Positions 40,360 to 41,838 of a stretch of DNA of 41,838 bases are shown piece by piece (within the stretch, counting starts at the first letter, position 1; every line of letters begins with the position of its first letter). The DNA is taken from the NCBI GenBank assembly GCA_003615045.1, contig ML014273.1, positions 1-41,838 of the forward strand. The letters are read 5' to 3'. The notes under the pieces are model-generated. The model had not been told where the DNA came from and did no database searches. It saw only the letters and a list, made by a program, of their open reading frames with translations. Source of the DNA: Caulochytrium protostelioides (lineage: Eukaryota; Chytridiomycota; Caulochytriomycetes; Caulochytriales; Caulochytriaceae). A program made the position numbers and the translations under genes.

Positions 40360-40939
40360 CGTTTACAGAGGCGCCGACCCAGGTCCAGCCCAGGTCAGGA
40401 CCGCCGGGCCCGTCGTGCGGGGTAGTGCTGGGCCGTGCTGCGTGGCGTCGCCGTGGGGAAGGAAGAGCAACAGCCGCGGGTGAAGCGCGTTGTCTCGCGG
40501 TGTCGGTGCGGTCGGCCGCCGCGTCCATGGGCGTCGGGCCCGCGTCGGAGATAAGCGGACGCCGCGTCCCGGCCAACCCGCGTCGCGATCGCTCATCAAC
40601 TCGCCGCCAGGAGCGGCTCGCCGGTTCATGCACGCGCGGCCCGCATGCGCCGCCGACGAACCCATTCTGCCGCTCGCCGCGGCCCGAGGCGGCGACGGGC
40701 CCACGAGCGCGCGGTCGACGCGGCCCGAGCCATCGCCACGCTGTGCGCCACGTGGGCACGCAGCGACGGTCGCAGCAGCCAGTGCGGCGCGGCGCCCCAG
40801 CGGCCGCACCGGCCAAACCCTCCGACCGCGTGTTCGGTGGTATGGTGCCGCCGCCGGCGCGGCGCAGCAAGGTGGTTGAGGCGCAGGCCCCTGGCTGTGG
40901 CGCAGCTGCTTTGAAATGGTGAGGTCAAGAGCATCGAGA
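40360..40939. other. Intergenic upstream of SWC4, no gene
   Basis: Open frames on both strands are Arg/Pro/Ala-rich, which I take as compositional. Otherwise nothing is seen. Confidence 0.5.
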
Positions 40940-41524
40940 TTATGGGTATCTTGAGTCAAGGCGCACACCAGGCCCTCGGTAGGGCACCCGAGGGGTTCCC
41001 CGCGAGGCAGACGCGCATTCGGTTCCGTATCGGATGACCTTGCCGACGTTGGACTGCAGTGGGGTTTGCCCGGGGATGCGGCACAGCCCTATCGGCCTGT
41101 CCGGTAAGGCCGGGCAGCGGCGGATGTTCAACGCGGCATAGAGGTCGCGGTTTACCAACTTGCTGTGGGTGGCTTCATTGCCGTTGGTAGCTTTATACCA
41201 CAGCAACCTTCGGACCACGATTCCCTGGCGCCGGCGTTGACCGGGTTTCAGGACCACATTTGTCGGGGCATCCCCCCCATGGTCCTACGGACCGGGTTGG
41301 CCGGCGTCGGCGCGGTCGGGGTCCCGGGTTGGCACCTTGGTGAGGATGCCATTCGTCTCGGCAAGCACCTGGGTCGTCTGGAACTCGTCGACCACGATGG
41401 TGCGGAAGCGCTGGGCGCACGCCTGGTATGCGCAAGCTGTCGGGACGGCGATCTCGTACTGGCCGCCGGGGGCAAACTTGGCCGCGCCATAGGCGACCCT
41501 CACTTCAGCGACCACGGGCTTCAT
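40940..41524 (-). pseudogene. Fanzor (TnpB-like RuvC nuclease) relic, copy 2
   Basis: One minus-strand frame from 41524 to 40940, broken by a single TAG (41287-41285). It reads KPVVAEVRVAYGAAKFAPGG, then YQACAQRFRTIVVDEFQTT with the RuvC-II Glu codon at complement 41384-41386. After the stop comes VVLKPGQRRRQGIVVRRLLWYKAT and the RuvC-III motif VNRDLYAALNIRRC with its Asp codon at complement 41144-41146. The tail RGTPRVPYRGPGVRLDS ends at TAA. The VAYGAAKF / VDE-TT / NRD-AALNI order is that of Fanzor/TnpB nucleases. Where copy 2 has TAG, copy 1 has CAG. The part upstream of 41524, including RuvC-I, is missing, so this is 5'-truncated. It may be a chimaera with the frame that begins at 41811. 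Whether the intact ancestor was active cannot be read here. Confidence 0.75.
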
Positions 41525-41811
41525 CGCCGTGCCCTCCGGTGCTCTACGAGCGCGCTTCCTCCGAGAGCGTCGGTTCGAAGCCCATGCGTGCCGCCATGCG
41601 GGTGCACCGCATGCAGCGCCAAGACGCCGAGCAGGGTCAGCGCAGCGGCGGCGACAAACTCACGTCGCCGCTGCGAGGGCGCCGTCGCTGCCGTCGCGGA
41701 GACTGGCGGCTGGTCGCGCCTCGTCGCGCGGGGCGGGTCGAGCGCCGCGTAACACAAGGCGAAGGGATCGATGGCCTTTTCCTCATCGCGGCGCCGAGCG
41801 TTGGACGCCAT
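41521..41811 (-). CDS. Unidentified membrane-protein frame, truncated or disrupted
   Basis: An ATG at 41811 opens 96 codons. A hydrophilic N-terminus (MASNARRRDEEKAIDPFALC, then Pro/Ala/Arg/Ser-rich) is followed by one hydrophobic segment around residues 52-68 (FVAAAALTLLGVLALHAV). I do not recognise it. It ends at TGA exactly where the Fanzor relic's homology begins (the relic's ATG and this TGA overlap by 4 bases), so the original gene may have been cut by the insertion or may continue after an intron. The alternative, that the frame is chance in GC-rich DNA, is real. Confidence 0.3.
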   Translation of the reverse strand: MASNARRRDEEKAIDPFALCYAALDPPRATRRDQPPVSATAATAPSQRRREFVAAAALTLLGVLALHAVHPHGGTHGLRTDALGGSALVEHRRARR

Positions 41812-41838
41812 GACGAGTCAGCCCGCCGAAGGATGCGA

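Noticed and set aside
40335-40922. 195-codon plus-strand frame upstream of SWC4
   Set aside because: Arg/Pro/Ala/Gly composition with an equally long minus-strand frame; no family.
41530-41590. tRNA B-box-like GGTTCGAAGCC near 41571
   Set aside because: The T-stem has mismatched pairs and no A-box or acceptor stem fits at the right distance, so it is chance.
1-41838. CRISPR array, bacterial operons, insertion sequences
   Set aside because: The genes, introns and poly(A)-type signals are eukaryotic; no regularly spaced repeats with unique spacers are present.

Overview
The window is nuclear DNA from a GC-rich eukaryote, most likely a zoosporic early-diverging fungus (chytrid or Caulochytrium-like). 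This is an inference. It rests on spliceosomal GT-AG introns, a fungal-type UPF0658 Golgi membrane protein, other single-copy yeast-type housekeeping genes (TIP41, SIW14, SWC4, UTP25, NDC1, SRE1/SREBP, PAH1/lipin, OXP1), a putative axonemal protein that would fit a flagellated zoospore, and relics of a Fanzor (eukaryotic TnpB-like) element. Proteins are inflated with Ala/Pro/Ser/Gly tracts. The high GC leaves long antisense frames open, so most long open frames in the gaps are not genes.

Layout, left to right. Positions 1-1408 hold no convincing gene. An unrecognised gene (1874-3172, +) follows a good TATA box. A less GC-rich stretch from about 3.2 to 6.8 kb holds a decayed Fanzor copy (about 4141-5175, +) and TIP41 (5435-6661, +, one intron). 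A putative flagellar protein (6774-8216, -) converges on TIP41. SREBP (9248-13603, -) comes next, then a 2.7-kb repeat-rich gap. OXP1 (16309-20527, +, one intron) and UTP25 (21014-23203, +) follow. Lipin/PAH1 (23385-28865, -) converges on UTP25. A 3.8-kb gap full of short tandem repeats leads to the UPF0658 Golgi protein (32667-33824, +), which converges on SIW14 (34192-35082, -). NDC1 (35711-38323, +) converges on SWC4/DMAP1 (38518-40359, -). At the right edge lie a second, less decayed Fanzor relic (40940-41524, -) and the first part of an unidentified membrane-protein frame (-).

The genes do not form one pathway; they are an ordinary housekeeping neighbourhood. Two touch lipid control (SREBP and phosphatidate phosphatase), two the nuclear periphery or chromatin (NDC1, SWC4), one ribosome biogenesis (UTP25), one TOR/PP2A signalling (TIP41), one inositol-pyrophosphate turnover (SIW14) and one glutathione turnover (OXP1). 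Convergent pairs have short shared 3' regions (about 110-370 bp), while divergent pairs are separated by longer repeat-rich gaps.

The most unusual content is the pair of related Fanzor relics near the two ends, in opposite orientation. They share the RuvC-II and RuvC-III regions and a C-terminal tail, and copy 1 also keeps RuvC-I. Both are broken by stop codons, and neither shows the usual zinc-ribbon cysteines.
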